In this document: one piece after another, positions 46,241-59,625 of the stretch
Numbering within the stretch: position 1 is the stretch's first letter
Layout of the letters: every line of letters starts with the position of its first letter
Assembly: GCA_959347315.1 (NCBI GenBank)
Contig: OY365822.1
Coordinates: forward strand, 10,640,530 to 10,704,529
Origin: Bimastos eiseni
Lineage: Eukaryota > Annelida > Clitellata > Crassiclitellata > Lumbricidae
Direction: 5' to 3'
DNA: 64,000 bases
The notes under the pieces: generated by a model
Database searches by the model: none
What the model was told of the DNA's origin: nothing
What the model saw: the letters and a program-made list of their open reading frames with translations, nothing else
Made by a program: the position numbers and the translations under genes

Positions 46241-47090
46241 CACAGTAAGACCAGAATAAAAATTTAATTGGCCTGGCATAAAACTCAGCAAAACTGCTGT
46301 GTATATGCAAGAAATATAATCATGATGTTAAGCCAGTCAGTATATGTAACCCTGGCATGGTGTAGAACCAGGGCTTGAGGTGGGACGGTATGATATGGTG
46401 CCACACCAGCACCTCTCCTGGCCGACTGCAAGCATATTGGTGCTTGACCGTCCTTCCACAGACCAAAAAGCCATACATATTACATGCAACCACATCATAG
46501 CTGTTTCATAAGTTGGCTACTGCAGAAAGACGCGTTGTCAGATTGAAAGCAGTGTCAACTGTACATGTATAATAAAAAAATGCAAATTTCAGTAATGAAA
46601 AGGCTTAAATAGTCTTCATTATACAGCAAATGCTGTATAGTGCCTTGTTGGCCCAGACACCCCAATCGGGAGGCGAGAGGAATGGCTTGTATCTTAACCA
46701 ACACCTCTTATTTTCCACTTCATGCCCTTTGTAAAACCCTGTAAAACCATAATACTATGCTAATGATCCATTTACATGAGTCATTAGCATGGTATTATGA
46801 CCAGAATAAAAATCATTCGCATGGTTAAAGTCAGAAGACCAATGTGTATACATGAATCATTGACAAAATTTGCAATGGGGCAAAAACACAGTTAAATAAA
46901 ATAAATATCATTGGCATTGTATATACATTATACAAGGATCATTGGTATGTGAAAGACCCAGTAAGACGAGTGCTTATAATAGGATTAAAGGCATTTGATT
47001 AAACTCAGTAAGTCAAGTGTATAGACGAGGCATCATATAAAAAAAACACTAAGATTAGTGTTAATACTGGGGCAAATTAAATTTGAATGT
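46040..47090 (+). repeat. Decayed 45-50 bp units bordering the satellite
   Basis: Recurrent phrases: ATTCCAGTAAGACAAGCGC, ACCCATAAGACCAATGTAC, ACACAGTAAGACCAGAAT, ATTAGCATGGTATTATGACC, GAAAGACCCAGTAAGACGAG and AAACTCAGTAAGTCAAGTG, with ATCATTxGCATGG between them. A (TA)n run lies at 46,207-46,240. These are diverged versions of the satellite unit, ending where the clean array begins. Confidence 0.65.
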
Positions 47091-47202
47091 TTTTAGCAAT
47101 CCAAACAAAAGAACCTGTTAGTGATTTGAAACACAGTCAGACCAGTCTAATTTACGATATCCACTGGCATGATTTGAAACACAGTATGACCAGTCTAATT
47201 TA

Positions 47203-50200
47203 CGATATCCACTGGCATGACTTGAAATACAGTAAGACCAGTCTAATGTATGTTAACCACTGGCATGTTTTTTTAAACATAGTAAGACTAGTCCATATAG
47301 ATAACCACTGGCATGAAGTAATAATCACTAAGGCCAGTCTAATTTGCGATAACCACTGGCATGATTTGAAACACAGTAAGACCAGTCTAATTTACAATCT
47401 CCACTGGCATGATTTGAAACACAGTAAGACCAGTCTAATTTACGATATCCACTGGCATGATTTGAAAAACAGTACGACCAGTCTAATATACGCTAACTAC
47501 TCGAATGAAGTAATACACACTAAGACCAGTCTAATTTACGATATCCACTGGCATGATTTGAAACACAGTAAGACCAGTCTAATTTGCGATATCCACTGGC
47601 ATGACTTGAAATACAGTAAGACCAGTCTAATGTATGTTAACCACTGGCATGTTTTTTTAAACATAGTAAGACTAGTCCATATAGATAAGCACTGGCATGA
47701 AGTAATAATCACTAAGGCCAGTCTAATTTGCGATAACCACTGGCATGATTTGAAACACAGTAAGACCAGTCTAATTTACAATATCCACTGGCATGATTTG
47801 AAACACAGTAAGACCAGTCTAGTTTACGATATCCACTGGCATGATTTGAAATACAGTAAGACCAGTCTAATATACGCTAACTACTCTCATGAAGTACTAC
47901 ACACTAAGACCAGTCTAACTTAAGAAAACCACTGGCACGAAGTGACGCACATTAAGACCAGTCTAATTTACGATAACCACTGGCATGATTTGAAACACAG
48001 TAAGACCAGTCTAATATACGCTAACTACTCTCATGAAGTAATACACACTAAGACCAGTCTAACTGACGATAACCACTGGCACGAAGTAATGCACACTAAG
48101 ACCAGTCTAATTTACGATCACAACTGGCATGATTTGAAAAACATTAAGACCAGTCTAATTTACGTTAACCTCTGGCATGTATTTTTTAAACATAGTAAGA
48201 CTAGTCCATATAGATAACCACTGGCATGAAGTAATAATCACTAAGGCCAGTCTAATTTACGATAACCACTGGCATGACTTGAAACACAGTAAGATCAGTC
48301 TAATTTACGATATCCACTGGCATGATTTGAAACACAGTAAGACCAGTCTAATTTACGATATCCACTGGCATGATTTGAAACACAGTAAGACCAGTCTAAT
48401 ATACGCTAACTACTCTAATGAAGTAATACACACTAAGACCAGTCTAACTGACGATAACCACTGGCACGAAGTAATGCACACTAAGACCATTCTAATTTAC
48501 GATCACCACTGGCATGATTTGAAAAACATTAAGACCAGTCTAATTTACGTTAACCACTGGCATGTTTTTTTTTAAATAGTAAGACTAGTCCATACAGATA
48601 ACCACTGGCATGAAGTAATAATGACTAAGGCCAGTCTAATTTACGATAACCACTGGCATGACTTGAAACACAGTAAGATCAGTCTAATTTACGATATCCA
48701 CTGGCATGATTTGAAACACAGTAAGACCAGTCAAATTTACGATATCCACTGGCATGATTTGAAACACAGTACGACCAGTCTAATATACGCTAACTACTCT
48801 AATGAAGTAATACACACTAAGACCAGTCTAATTTACGATATCCACTGGCATGATTTGAAACACAGTAAGACCAGTCTAATTTGCAATATCCACTGGCATG
48901 ACTAGAAATACAGTAAGACCAGTCTAATGTATGTTAACCACTGGCATGTTTTTTTAAACATAGTAAGACTAGTCCATATAGATAACCACTGGCATGAAGT
49001 AATAATCACTAAGGCCAGTCTAATTTGCGATAACCACTGGCATGATTTGAAACACAGTAAGACCAGTCTAATTTACAATATCCACTGGCATGATTTGAAA
49101 CACAGTAAGACCAGTCTAATATACGCTAACTACTCTCATAAAGTACTACACACTAAGACCAGTCTAACTTAAGAAAACCACTGGCACGAAGTGACGCACA
49201 TTAAGACCAGTCTAATTTACGATAACCACTGGCATGATTTGAAACACAGTAAGACCAGTCTAATATACGCTAACTACTCTCATGAAGTAATACACACTAA
49301 GACCAGTCTAACTGACGATAACCAATGGCACCAAGTAATGCACACTAAGACCAGTCTAATTTACGATCACAACTGGCATGATTTGAAAAACATTAAGACC
49401 AGTCTAATTTACGATCACAACTGGCATGATTTGAAACACAGTAAGACCAGTCTAATTTACGATATCCACTGGCATGATTTGAAACACAGTAAGACCAGTC
49501 TAATATACGTTCCCTACTCTCATGAAGTAATACACACTAAGACCAGTCTAACTGACGATAACCACTGGCACGAAGTAATGCACACTAAGACCAGTCTAAT
49601 TTACGATCACCACTGGCATGATTTGAAAAACATTAAGACCAGTCTAATTTACGTTAACCACTGGCATGTTTTTTTTAAATAGTAAGACTAGTCCATACAG
49701 ATAACCACTGGCATGAAGTAATAATCACTAAGGCCAGTCTAATTTACGATAACCACTGGCATGACTTGAAACACAGTAAGATCAGTCTAATTTACGATAT
49801 CCACTGGCATGATTTGAAACACTGTAAGACCAGTCTAATTTACGATATCCACTGGCATGATTTGAAACACAGTAAGACCAGTCTAATATACGCTAACTAC
49901 TCTAATGAAGTAATACACACTAAGACCAGTCTAATTTACGATATCCACTGGCATGATTTGAAATATAGTAAGACCAGTCTAATTTACGATCACCACTGGC
50001 ATGATTTGAAAAACATTAAGACCAGTCTAATTTGCGTTAACCACTGGCATGTTTTTTTAAACATAGTAAGACTAGTCCATATAGATAACCACTGGCATGA
50101 AGTAATAATCACTAAGGCCAGTCTAATTTACGATAACCACTGGCATGACTTGAAACACAGTAAGATCAGTCTAATTTACGATATCCACTGGCATGATTTG

Positions 50201-50513
50201 AAACACTGTAAGACCAGTCTAATTTACGATATCCACTGGCATGATTTGAAACACAGTAAGACCAGTCTAATATACGCTAACTACTCTAATGAAGTAATAC
50301 ACACTAAGACCAGTCTAACTGACGATAACCACTGGCACGAAGTAATGCACACTAAGACCAGGCTAATTTGCGATATCCACTGGCGTGACTTGAAATACAG
50401 TAAGACCAGTCTAATGTATGTTAACCACTGGCATGTTTTTTTAAACATAGTAAGACTAGTCCATATAGATAACCACTGGCATGAAGTAATAATCACTAAG
50501 GCCAGTCTAATTT
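47203..50513 (+). repeat. 3.3-kb block, first copy of an intra-array duplication
   Basis: Matches 52,340-55,650 at a constant offset of 5,137 bp. Every open-frame start and stop inside the block has a partner at that offset with the same translation. I saw no base difference where the two were compared. Confidence 0.85.
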
Positions 50514-52339
50514 ACGATAACCACTGGCATGACTTGAAACACAGTAAGATCAGTCTAATTTACGATATCCACTGGCATGATTTGAAACACAGTAAGACCA
50601 GTCTAATTTACGATATCCACTGGCATGATTTGAAACACAGTACGACCAGTCTAATATACGCTAACTACTCTAATGAAGTAATACACACTAAGACCAGTCT
50701 AATTTACGATATCCACTGGCATGATTTAAAACACAGTAAGACCAGTCTAATTTGCAATATCCACTGGCATGACTTGAAATACAGTAAGACCAGTCTAATG
50801 TATGTTAACCACTGGCATGTTTTTTTAAACATAGTAAGACTAGTCCATATAGATAAGCACTGGCATGAAGTAATAATCACTAAGGCCAGTCTAATTTGCG
50901 ATAACCACTGGCATGATTTGAAACAAAGTAAGACCAGTCTAATTTACAATATCCACTGGCATGATTTGAAACACAGTAAGACCAGTCTAATATACGCTAA
51001 CTACTCTCATAAAGTACTACACACTAAGACCAGTCTAACTTAAGAAAACCACTGGCACGAAGTGACGCACATTAAGACCAGTCTAATTTACGATAACCAC
51101 TGGCATGATTTGAAACACAGTAAGACCAGTCTAATATACGCTAACTACTCTCATGAAGTAATACACACTAAGACCAGTCTAACTGACGATAACCACTGGC
51201 ACTAAGTAATGCACACTAAGACCAGTCTAATTTACAATCACAACTGGCATGATTTGAAAAACATTAAGACCAGTCTAATTTACGTTAACCTCTGGCATGT
51301 TTTTTTTAAACATAGTAAGACTAGTCCATATAGATAACCACTGGCATGAAGTAATAATCACTAATGCCAGTCTAATTTTCGATAATCACTGGCATGATTT
51401 GAAACACAGTAAGACCAGTCTAATTTACGATATCCACTGGCATGATTTGAAACACAGTAAGACCAGTCTAATTTACGATATCCACTGGCATGATTTGAAA
51501 CACAGTAAGACCAGTCTAATATACGTTCCCTACTCTCATGAAGTAATACACACTAAGACCAGTCTAACTGACGATAACCACTGGCACGAAGTAATGCACA
51601 CTAAGACCAGTCTAATTTGCGATATCCACTGGCATGACTTGAAATACAGTAAGACCAGTCTAATGTATGTTAACCACTGGCATGTTTTTTTAAACATAGT
51701 AAGACTAGTCCATATAGATAACCACTGGCATGAAGTAATAATCACTAAGGCCAGTCTAATTTACGATAACCACGGGCATGACTTGAAACACAGTAAGATC
51801 AGTCTAATTTACGATATCCACTGGCATGATTTGAAACACAGTACGACCAGTCTAATATACGCTAGCTACTCTAATGAAGTAATACACACTAAGACCAGTC
51901 TAATTTACGATATCCACTGGCATGATTTGAAACACAGTAAGACCAGTCTAATTTACGATCACCACTGGCATGATTTGAAAAACATTAAGACCAGTCTAAT
52001 TTACGTTAACCACTGGCATGTTTTTTTAAACATAGTAAGACTAGTCCATATAGATAACCACTGGCATGAAGTAATAATCACTAAGGCCAGTCTAATTTAC
52101 GATAACCACTGGCATGACTTGAAACACAGTAAGATCAGTCTAATTTACGATATCCACTGGCATGATTTGAAACACTGTAAGACCAGTCTAATTTACGATA
52201 TCCACTGGCATGATTTGAAACACAGTAAGACCAGTCTAATATACGCTAACTACTGTAATGAAGTAATACACACTAAGACCAGTCTAACTGACGATAACCA
52301 CTGGCACGAAGTAATGCACACTAAGACCAGTCTAATTTG

Positions 52340-55300
52340 CGATATCCACTGGCATGACTTGAAATACAGTAAGACCAGTCTAATGTATGTTAACCACTGG
52401 CATGTTTTTTTAAACATAGTAAGACTAGTCCATATAGATAACCACTGGCATGAAGTAATAATCACTAAGGCCAGTCTAATTTGCGATAACCACTGGCATG
52501 ATTTGAAACACAGTAAGACCAGTCTAATTTACAATCTCCACTGGCATGATTTGAAACACAGTAAGACCAGTCTAATTTACGATATCCACTGGCATGATTT
52601 GAAAAACAGTACGACCAGTCTAATATACGCTAACTACTCGAATGAAGTAATACACACTAAGACCAGTCTAATTTACGATATCCACTGGCATGATTTGAAA
52701 CACAGTAAGACCAGTCTAATTTGCGATATCCACTGGCATGACTTGAAATACAGTAAGACCAGTCTAATGTATGTTAACCACTGGCATGTTTTTTTAAACA
52801 TAGTAAGACTAGTCCATATAGATAAGCACTGGCATGAAGTAATAATCACTAAGGCCAGTCTAATTTGCGATAACCACTGGCATGATTTGAAACACAGTAA
52901 GACCAGTCTAATTTACAATATCCACTGGCATGATTTGAAACACAGTAAGACCAGTCTAGTTTACGATATCCACTGGCATGATTTGAAATACAGTAAGACC
53001 AGTCTAATATACGCTAACTACTCTCATGAAGTACTACACACTAAGACCAGTCTAACTTAAGAAAACCACTGGCACGAAGTGACGCACATTAAGACCAGTC
53101 TAATTTACGATAACCACTGGCATGATTTGAAACACAGTAAGACCAGTCTAATATACGCTAACTACTCTCATGAAGTAATACACACTAAGACCAGTCTAAC
53201 TGACGATAACCACTGGCACGAAGTAATGCACACTAAGACCAGTCTAATTTACGATCACAACTGGCATGATTTGAAAAACATTAAGACCAGTCTAATTTAC
53301 GTTAACCTCTGGCATGTATTTTTTAAACATAGTAAGACTAGTCCATATAGATAACCACTGGCATGAAGTAATAATCACTAAGGCCAGTCTAATTTACGAT
53401 AACCACTGGCATGACTTGAAACACAGTAAGATCAGTCTAATTTACGATATCCACTGGCATGATTTGAAACACAGTAAGACCAGTCTAATTTACGATATCC
53501 ACTGGCATGATTTGAAACACAGTAAGACCAGTCTAATATACGCTAACTACTCTAATGAAGTAATACACACTAAGACCAGTCTAACTGACGATAACCACTG
53601 GCACGAAGTAATGCACACTAAGACCATTCTAATTTACGATCACCACTGGCATGATTTGAAAAACATTAAGACCAGTCTAATTTACGTTAACCACTGGCAT
53701 GTTTTTTTTTAAATAGTAAGACTAGTCCATACAGATAACCACTGGCATGAAGTAATAATGACTAAGGCCAGTCTAATTTACGATAACCACTGGCATGACT
53801 TGAAACACAGTAAGATCAGTCTAATTTACGATATCCACTGGCATGATTTGAAACACAGTAAGACCAGTCAAATTTACGATATCCACTGGCATGATTTGAA
53901 ACACAGTACGACCAGTCTAATATACGCTAACTACTCTAATGAAGTAATACACACTAAGACCAGTCTAATTTACGATATCCACTGGCATGATTTGAAACAC
54001 AGTAAGACCAGTCTAATTTGCAATATCCACTGGCATGACTAGAAATACAGTAAGACCAGTCTAATGTATGTTAACCACTGGCATGTTTTTTTAAACATAG
54101 TAAGACTAGTCCATATAGATAACCACTGGCATGAAGTAATAATCACTAAGGCCAGTCTAATTTGCGATAACCACTGGCATGATTTGAAACACAGTAAGAC
54201 CAGTCTAATTTACAATATCCACTGGCATGATTTGAAACACAGTAAGACCAGTCTAATATACGCTAACTACTCTCATAAAGTACTACACACTAAGACCAGT
54301 CTAACTTAAGAAAACCACTGGCACGAAGTGACGCACATTAAGACCAGTCTAATTTACGATAACCACTGGCATGATTTGAAACACAGTAAGACCAGTCTAA
54401 TATACGCTAACTACTCTCATGAAGTAATACACACTAAGACCAGTCTAACTGACGATAACCAATGGCACCAAGTAATGCACACTAAGACCAGTCTAATTTA
54501 CGATCACAACTGGCATGATTTGAAAAACATTAAGACCAGTCTAATTTACGATCACAACTGGCATGATTTGAAACACAGTAAGACCAGTCTAATTTACGAT
54601 ATCCACTGGCATGATTTGAAACACAGTAAGACCAGTCTAATATACGTTCCCTACTCTCATGAAGTAATACACACTAAGACCAGTCTAACTGACGATAACC
54701 ACTGGCACGAAGTAATGCACACTAAGACCAGTCTAATTTACGATCACCACTGGCATGATTTGAAAAACATTAAGACCAGTCTAATTTACGTTAACCACTG
54801 GCATGTTTTTTTTAAATAGTAAGACTAGTCCATACAGATAACCACTGGCATGAAGTAATAATCACTAAGGCCAGTCTAATTTACGATAACCACTGGCATG
54901 ACTTGAAACACAGTAAGATCAGTCTAATTTACGATATCCACTGGCATGATTTGAAACACTGTAAGACCAGTCTAATTTACGATATCCACTGGCATGATTT
55001 GAAACACAGTAAGACCAGTCTAATATACGCTAACTACTCTAATGAAGTAATACACACTAAGACCAGTCTAATTTACGATATCCACTGGCATGATTTGAAA
55101 TATAGTAAGACCAGTCTAATTTACGATCACCACTGGCATGATTTGAAAAACATTAAGACCAGTCTAATTTGCGTTAACCACTGGCATGTTTTTTTAAACA
55201 TAGTAAGACTAGTCCATATAGATAACCACTGGCATGAAGTAATAATCACTAAGGCCAGTCTAATTTACGATAACCACTGGCATGACTTGAAACACAGTAA

Positions 55301-55650
55301 GATCAGTCTAATTTACGATATCCACTGGCATGATTTGAAACACTGTAAGACCAGTCTAATTTACGATATCCACTGGCATGATTTGAAACACAGTAAGACC
55401 AGTCTAATATACGCTAACTACTCTAATGAAGTAATACACACTAAGACCAGTCTAACTGACGATAACCACTGGCACGAAGTAATGCACACTAAGACCAGGC
55501 TAATTTGCGATATCCACTGGCGTGACTTGAAATACAGTAAGACCAGTCTAATGTATGTTAACCACTGGCATGTTTTTTTAAACATAGTAAGACTAGTCCA
55601 TATAGATAACCACTGGCATGAAGTAATAATCACTAAGGCCAGTCTAATTT
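52340..55650 (+). repeat. 3.3-kb block, second copy of an intra-array duplication
   Basis: Partner of 47,203-50,513. Identity stops on the left at TTTGCGATATCC versus TTTACGATATCC, and on the right at AATTTGCGATAACC versus AATTTACGATAACC. Confidence 0.85.
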
Positions 55651-57114
55651 GCGATAACCACTGGCATGATTTGAAACACAGTAAGACCAGTCTAATTTAC
55701 GATAACCACTGGCATGATTTGAAACACAGTAAGACCAGTCTAATATACGCTAACTACTCGAATGAAGTAATACACACTAAGACCAGTCTAATTTACGATA
55801 TCCACTGGCATGATTTGAAACACAGTAAGACCAGTCTAATTTGCGATATCCACTGGCATGACTTGAAATACAGTAAGACCAGTCTAATGTATGTTAACCA
55901 CTGGTATGTTTTTTTAAACATAGTAAGACTAGTCCATATAGATAAGCACTGGCATGAAGTAATAATCACTAAGGCCAGTCTAATTTGCGATAACCACTGG
56001 CATGATTTGAAACACAGTAAGACCAGTCTAATTTACAATATCCACTGGCATGATTTGAAACACAGTAAGACCAGTCTAATTTACGATAACCACTGGCATG
56101 ATTTGAAACACAGTAAGACCAGTCTAATATACGCTAACTACTCTCATGAAGTAATACACACTAAGACCAGTCTAACTGACGATAACCACTGGCACGAAGT
56201 AATGCACACTAAGACCAGTCTAATTTACGATCACAACTGGCATGATTTGAAAAACATTAAGACCAGTCTAATTTACGTTAACCTCTGGCATGTTTTTTTT
56301 AAACATAGTAAGACTAGTCCATATAGATAACCACTGGCATGAAGTAATGCACACTAAGACCAGCCTAATTTACGATAACCACTGGCATGATTTGAAACAC
56401 AGTAAGACCAGTCTAATATACGTTAACTACTCTCATGAAGTAATACACACTAAGACCAGTCTAACTTACGATAACCACTGGCACGAAGTAATGCACACTA
56501 AGACCAGCCTAATTTACGATAACCACTGGCATGATTTGAAACACAGTAAGACCAGTCCAATATACGCTAACTACTCTCAAGCAGTAATACACACTAAAAC
56601 CAGTCTAACTTACGCTAACTACTCTCATGAAGTAATGCACACTAAGACCAGTCTAATTTACGATAACCACTGGCATGATTTGAAACACAGTAAGACCAGT
56701 CTAATATACGCTAACTACTCTCATGAAGTAATGCACACTAAGACCAGTCTAACTTACGCTATCTACACTCATTAAGTAATGCACACTATGATCAGCCTAA
56801 TTTACGATCACCACTGGCATGATTTGATTATTATGGCCTTGTGAGCCGCTGATCAATTGAATCTTTATTATCTTGTTCTGTTGTGAACTATTCGAATCCT
56901 AAGCTTCTAAGTTGTTAAAATCTGTTTGTTAGATTGATTTAGTCTAAATAATTTTTTCCAAACACAGTGCCGTATTATCGCTTAATAACTTTTGATTACA
57001 GCCAAAAGAAAGCAAATGAGGATTGTAAACTTTATTGACGGGGTGTAAAGTCACATTGAAAGTTTTCATACATGAACTTAAAGGTCAGCAGAAGCCTTAG
57101 ACGGTAGCTCATTT

Positions 57115-57215
57115 TTGTTATTAATTAGGGCTGATAAAGATTAATTTTTTTAATCGTTAACTTTGGAAAATTAACGATTAATTAATCTTTTAGTTCGATT
57201 AAATAAAAAAATTAT
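57115..57215 (+). mobile_element. Possible hAT terminal fragment with hairpin
   Basis: TAGGGCTGATAAAGATTAAT is followed by an imperfect palindrome around AATCGTTAAC...TTAACGATTAATTAATC. Many hAT elements begin TAGGGCTG and then carry ATTAATCG palindromes. No matching right end or target duplication was found. Confidence 0.3.
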
Positions 57216-57867
57216 AGTTACACTTGTCAGACAATTTAATGACAATTTGAATCTTGCTGTTATAATGTGTCAGTCAAAAAACTTTGTCAATGGTGTGCCT
57301 CTGGCAGGTATGTAGTTTATATTCGGCACTTTGAAGCGCAGTACGTAGACCTAATACTTGCTAATAACCGTCTTCGTCTACTATTGATATTGGTCTGCCA
57401 CTATTAGCTATCCAGTTTGCAAGTGATATTTGAATATTGAATTTAGGGGGCCTTAAGTTAATCCATTGATACGGGGGATAGACGCCTCTGCCTCTTATTT
57501 ATTTACCATTGCTGTCAAACTGAAGAAGCACTTTTAGTTACCTTACATTCCCAAACTTAAGAATCAACTTCTATATACTTACCTATTTATGAATACGTTC
57601 TGGTAGTTTAAGATGTAATACAGTTATTAAGGGGGTTGGACTGCGGACATCCGCATGGTAATTGTGATTAGTAACTTCTATTGCTCAGGAGTCTGAACGC
57701 AAAAGACATCCACCGATGGCACACAACTATAAGACATGCTGTAATCAAGTTAATATCCAGCGCAAGGTCAGTCCGTAGGCGAATAGACAAATTGAAAGAA
57801 GCAAGTCTTCAGTTGATTGCGAGATAATCCAAGCGACGGAACAGAGAACGCGTAGACACAGGAAGAG

Positions 57868-58012
57868 AGTGTATATATATATATATGAATATATATATAT
57901 ATTATATATATATTATATGTAATATATTATATATATTATATATTATATATATAACCAGAACCAATCGTCGTTATTGATCAACTGACAATATTATATATAT
58001 ATATATATACAT
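57868..58012. repeat. AT-rich palindromic tract
   Basis: TATATATAT runs alternating with ATTATAT, on both sides of a short unique stretch (57,953-57,990). Self-complementary over tens of bases. Confidence 0.9.
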
Positions 58013-58229
58013 TATATTACAAGACTTAGTAGGTCAAGCAACCAAAAACTTCGTTCCTCAAGAACGTGGTGGGAGATTCCAATTTTAGAATAATGCGGAC
58101 ACGGGGTGGGTGGGAGGGAGGGACTCTGAGGGAGGTTACAAACTGAGCCATTACGGACGTTCCTTATGGATGGTCCCAAAGGAAGATGGCAGCTTATACC
58201 ATGGCCTTTTATGCATTCATTTATTCATT

Positions 58230-58320
58230 CCAAAAATTTATATAGCACCCCTTCAAGAAACCTACTCAGAGGCGCTCTCAGCCAAGCTGCAGCCAAACAA
58301 AAAAGACTTAAGCATATATA
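58230..58320 (+). repeat. TATAGCGCC dispersed repeat copy
   Basis: AAATTTATATAGCACCCCTT, then CTACTCAGAGGCGCTCTCAG, CCAAGCTGCAGCC and AAAAAAGACTTAAGC. Confidence 0.6.
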
Positions 58321-58344
58321 TTATGTATATGTATATATATATAT

Positions 58345-58399
<55 letters not shown>

Positions 58400-58400
58400 C
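58317..58400 (+). repeat. (TA)n(TG)n microsatellite
   Basis: Short TA run followed by about 25 TG units. Confidence 0.95.
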
Positions 58401-58849
58401 GGTATTAGGCCGGTAGATTGTTCCTGGGGAGTATGCATCTTATTTCCCTGCATCTTTAAAACCTGATCATATGCCATATGCATTCATTTCCTCTTTGTTG
58501 CATGTCATTCACTATTAGGGCGACCATTTGCGGTAATTATTATGCGGACGAATTGATCGACCTTTATTAGTAAGGTTTCATATGACGTTGGTAATAATTG
58601 GAGTCTCATGTTCTTCCATTACTAGTGTCGTTATAATCCTTACCTTCGCCAATCGCCCCCTCTGTGTATCCATACTGGAATCACCTACAATTTCCAATTC
58701 AGTACATACATAAACACGCACATTATATATGCACATATACATACAAACACGTGGCGCCTATCACATTCATACTGTAGGCCTGATTTTACAAGACGTAGTA
58801 GATAGGCTACAACAATCAACAACGTAACTTTTTATACATACCTTATACA

Positions 58850-59625
58850 CATGCATATACATACATGTACATCCAAGAGGCTACATGCACGCATACATGC
58901 ACACACAGGCATACATACACACATACATACACACATACATACATACATGCATACATACATACATACATACATACACACGTACATACATACACACGTACGT
59001 ACATACATACATGCATACATACATACATACACACGTACATACATAGATACATGCATACATACATACACACATACATGCATACATACATACACACGTACAT
59101 ACATACATACACACATACATACACACATACATACATGCATACATACATACATACACACGTACATACATACACACGTACATACATACATACATACATGCAT
59201 ACATACATACATACACACGTACATAAATGCATACTTACATGCATACATACATACCTACACACGTACATACATACATACATACATACATACACACATACAC
59301 ACATACATACATACATACATACATACATGCATACATACATACATACACAAGTACATGCATACATACATACATACATACATGCATGCATACATACATACAC
59401 ACATACATACATACATACATACATAGATGCATACATACATACATACACACGTACATACATACATGCATACATACATACATACACACGTACATACATACAT
59501 ACATACATAGATACATGCATACATACATACATACATACACACATACATCATACATACATACATACATACATACATGCATACATGCATACATACATAGACA
59601 CGTACATACATACATACATGGGCCT
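58850..59625 (+). repeat. Long (TACA)n tract
   Basis: About 775 bp of CATA/TACA units with scattered TGCATA, ACACACG and GATA interruptions. Six-frame open frames of up to 273 codons here are Tyr/Ile/His/Thr or Met/Tyr/Val/Cys repeats with no coding meaning. Confidence 0.97.

Larger units (their letters stand above)
47105..56830 (+). repeat. 48-bp satellite array with higher-order structure, about 200 monomers
   Basis: The monomer is 48 bp with core AAGACCAGTCTAAT and end CCACTGGCAT. Several monomer classes alternate: GATTTGAAACACAGT, GACTTGAAATACAGT, GAAGTAATAATCACT, GAAGTAATACACACT and a T-run class GTTTTTTTAAACATAG. The T-run class occurs 22 times. Fourteen of its 21 intervals are 384 plus or minus 1 bp (8 monomers). 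The rest are 336, 480, 528 (twice) and 720 bp. Since 48 is a multiple of 3 and one frame lacks stops, long open frames (up to 587 codons) appear. They are broken by T-run length changes and a TAA variant, and I do not regard them as genes. Confidence 0.95.

Noticed and set aside
47087..56775. Long plus-strand open frames (up to 587 codons) with 16-residue repeats such as HWHDLKHSKTSLIYD
   Set aside because: The monomer is 48 bp (16 codons) and one frame happens to lack stops. Frames break wherever the T-run length changes or TAA variants occur, no splice or start context is shared, and substitutions show no codon bias. Satellite by-product.
47105..56830. CRISPR-like regular array
   Set aside because: Units are contiguous 48-mers without unique spacers, in a genome with introns and LINEs.
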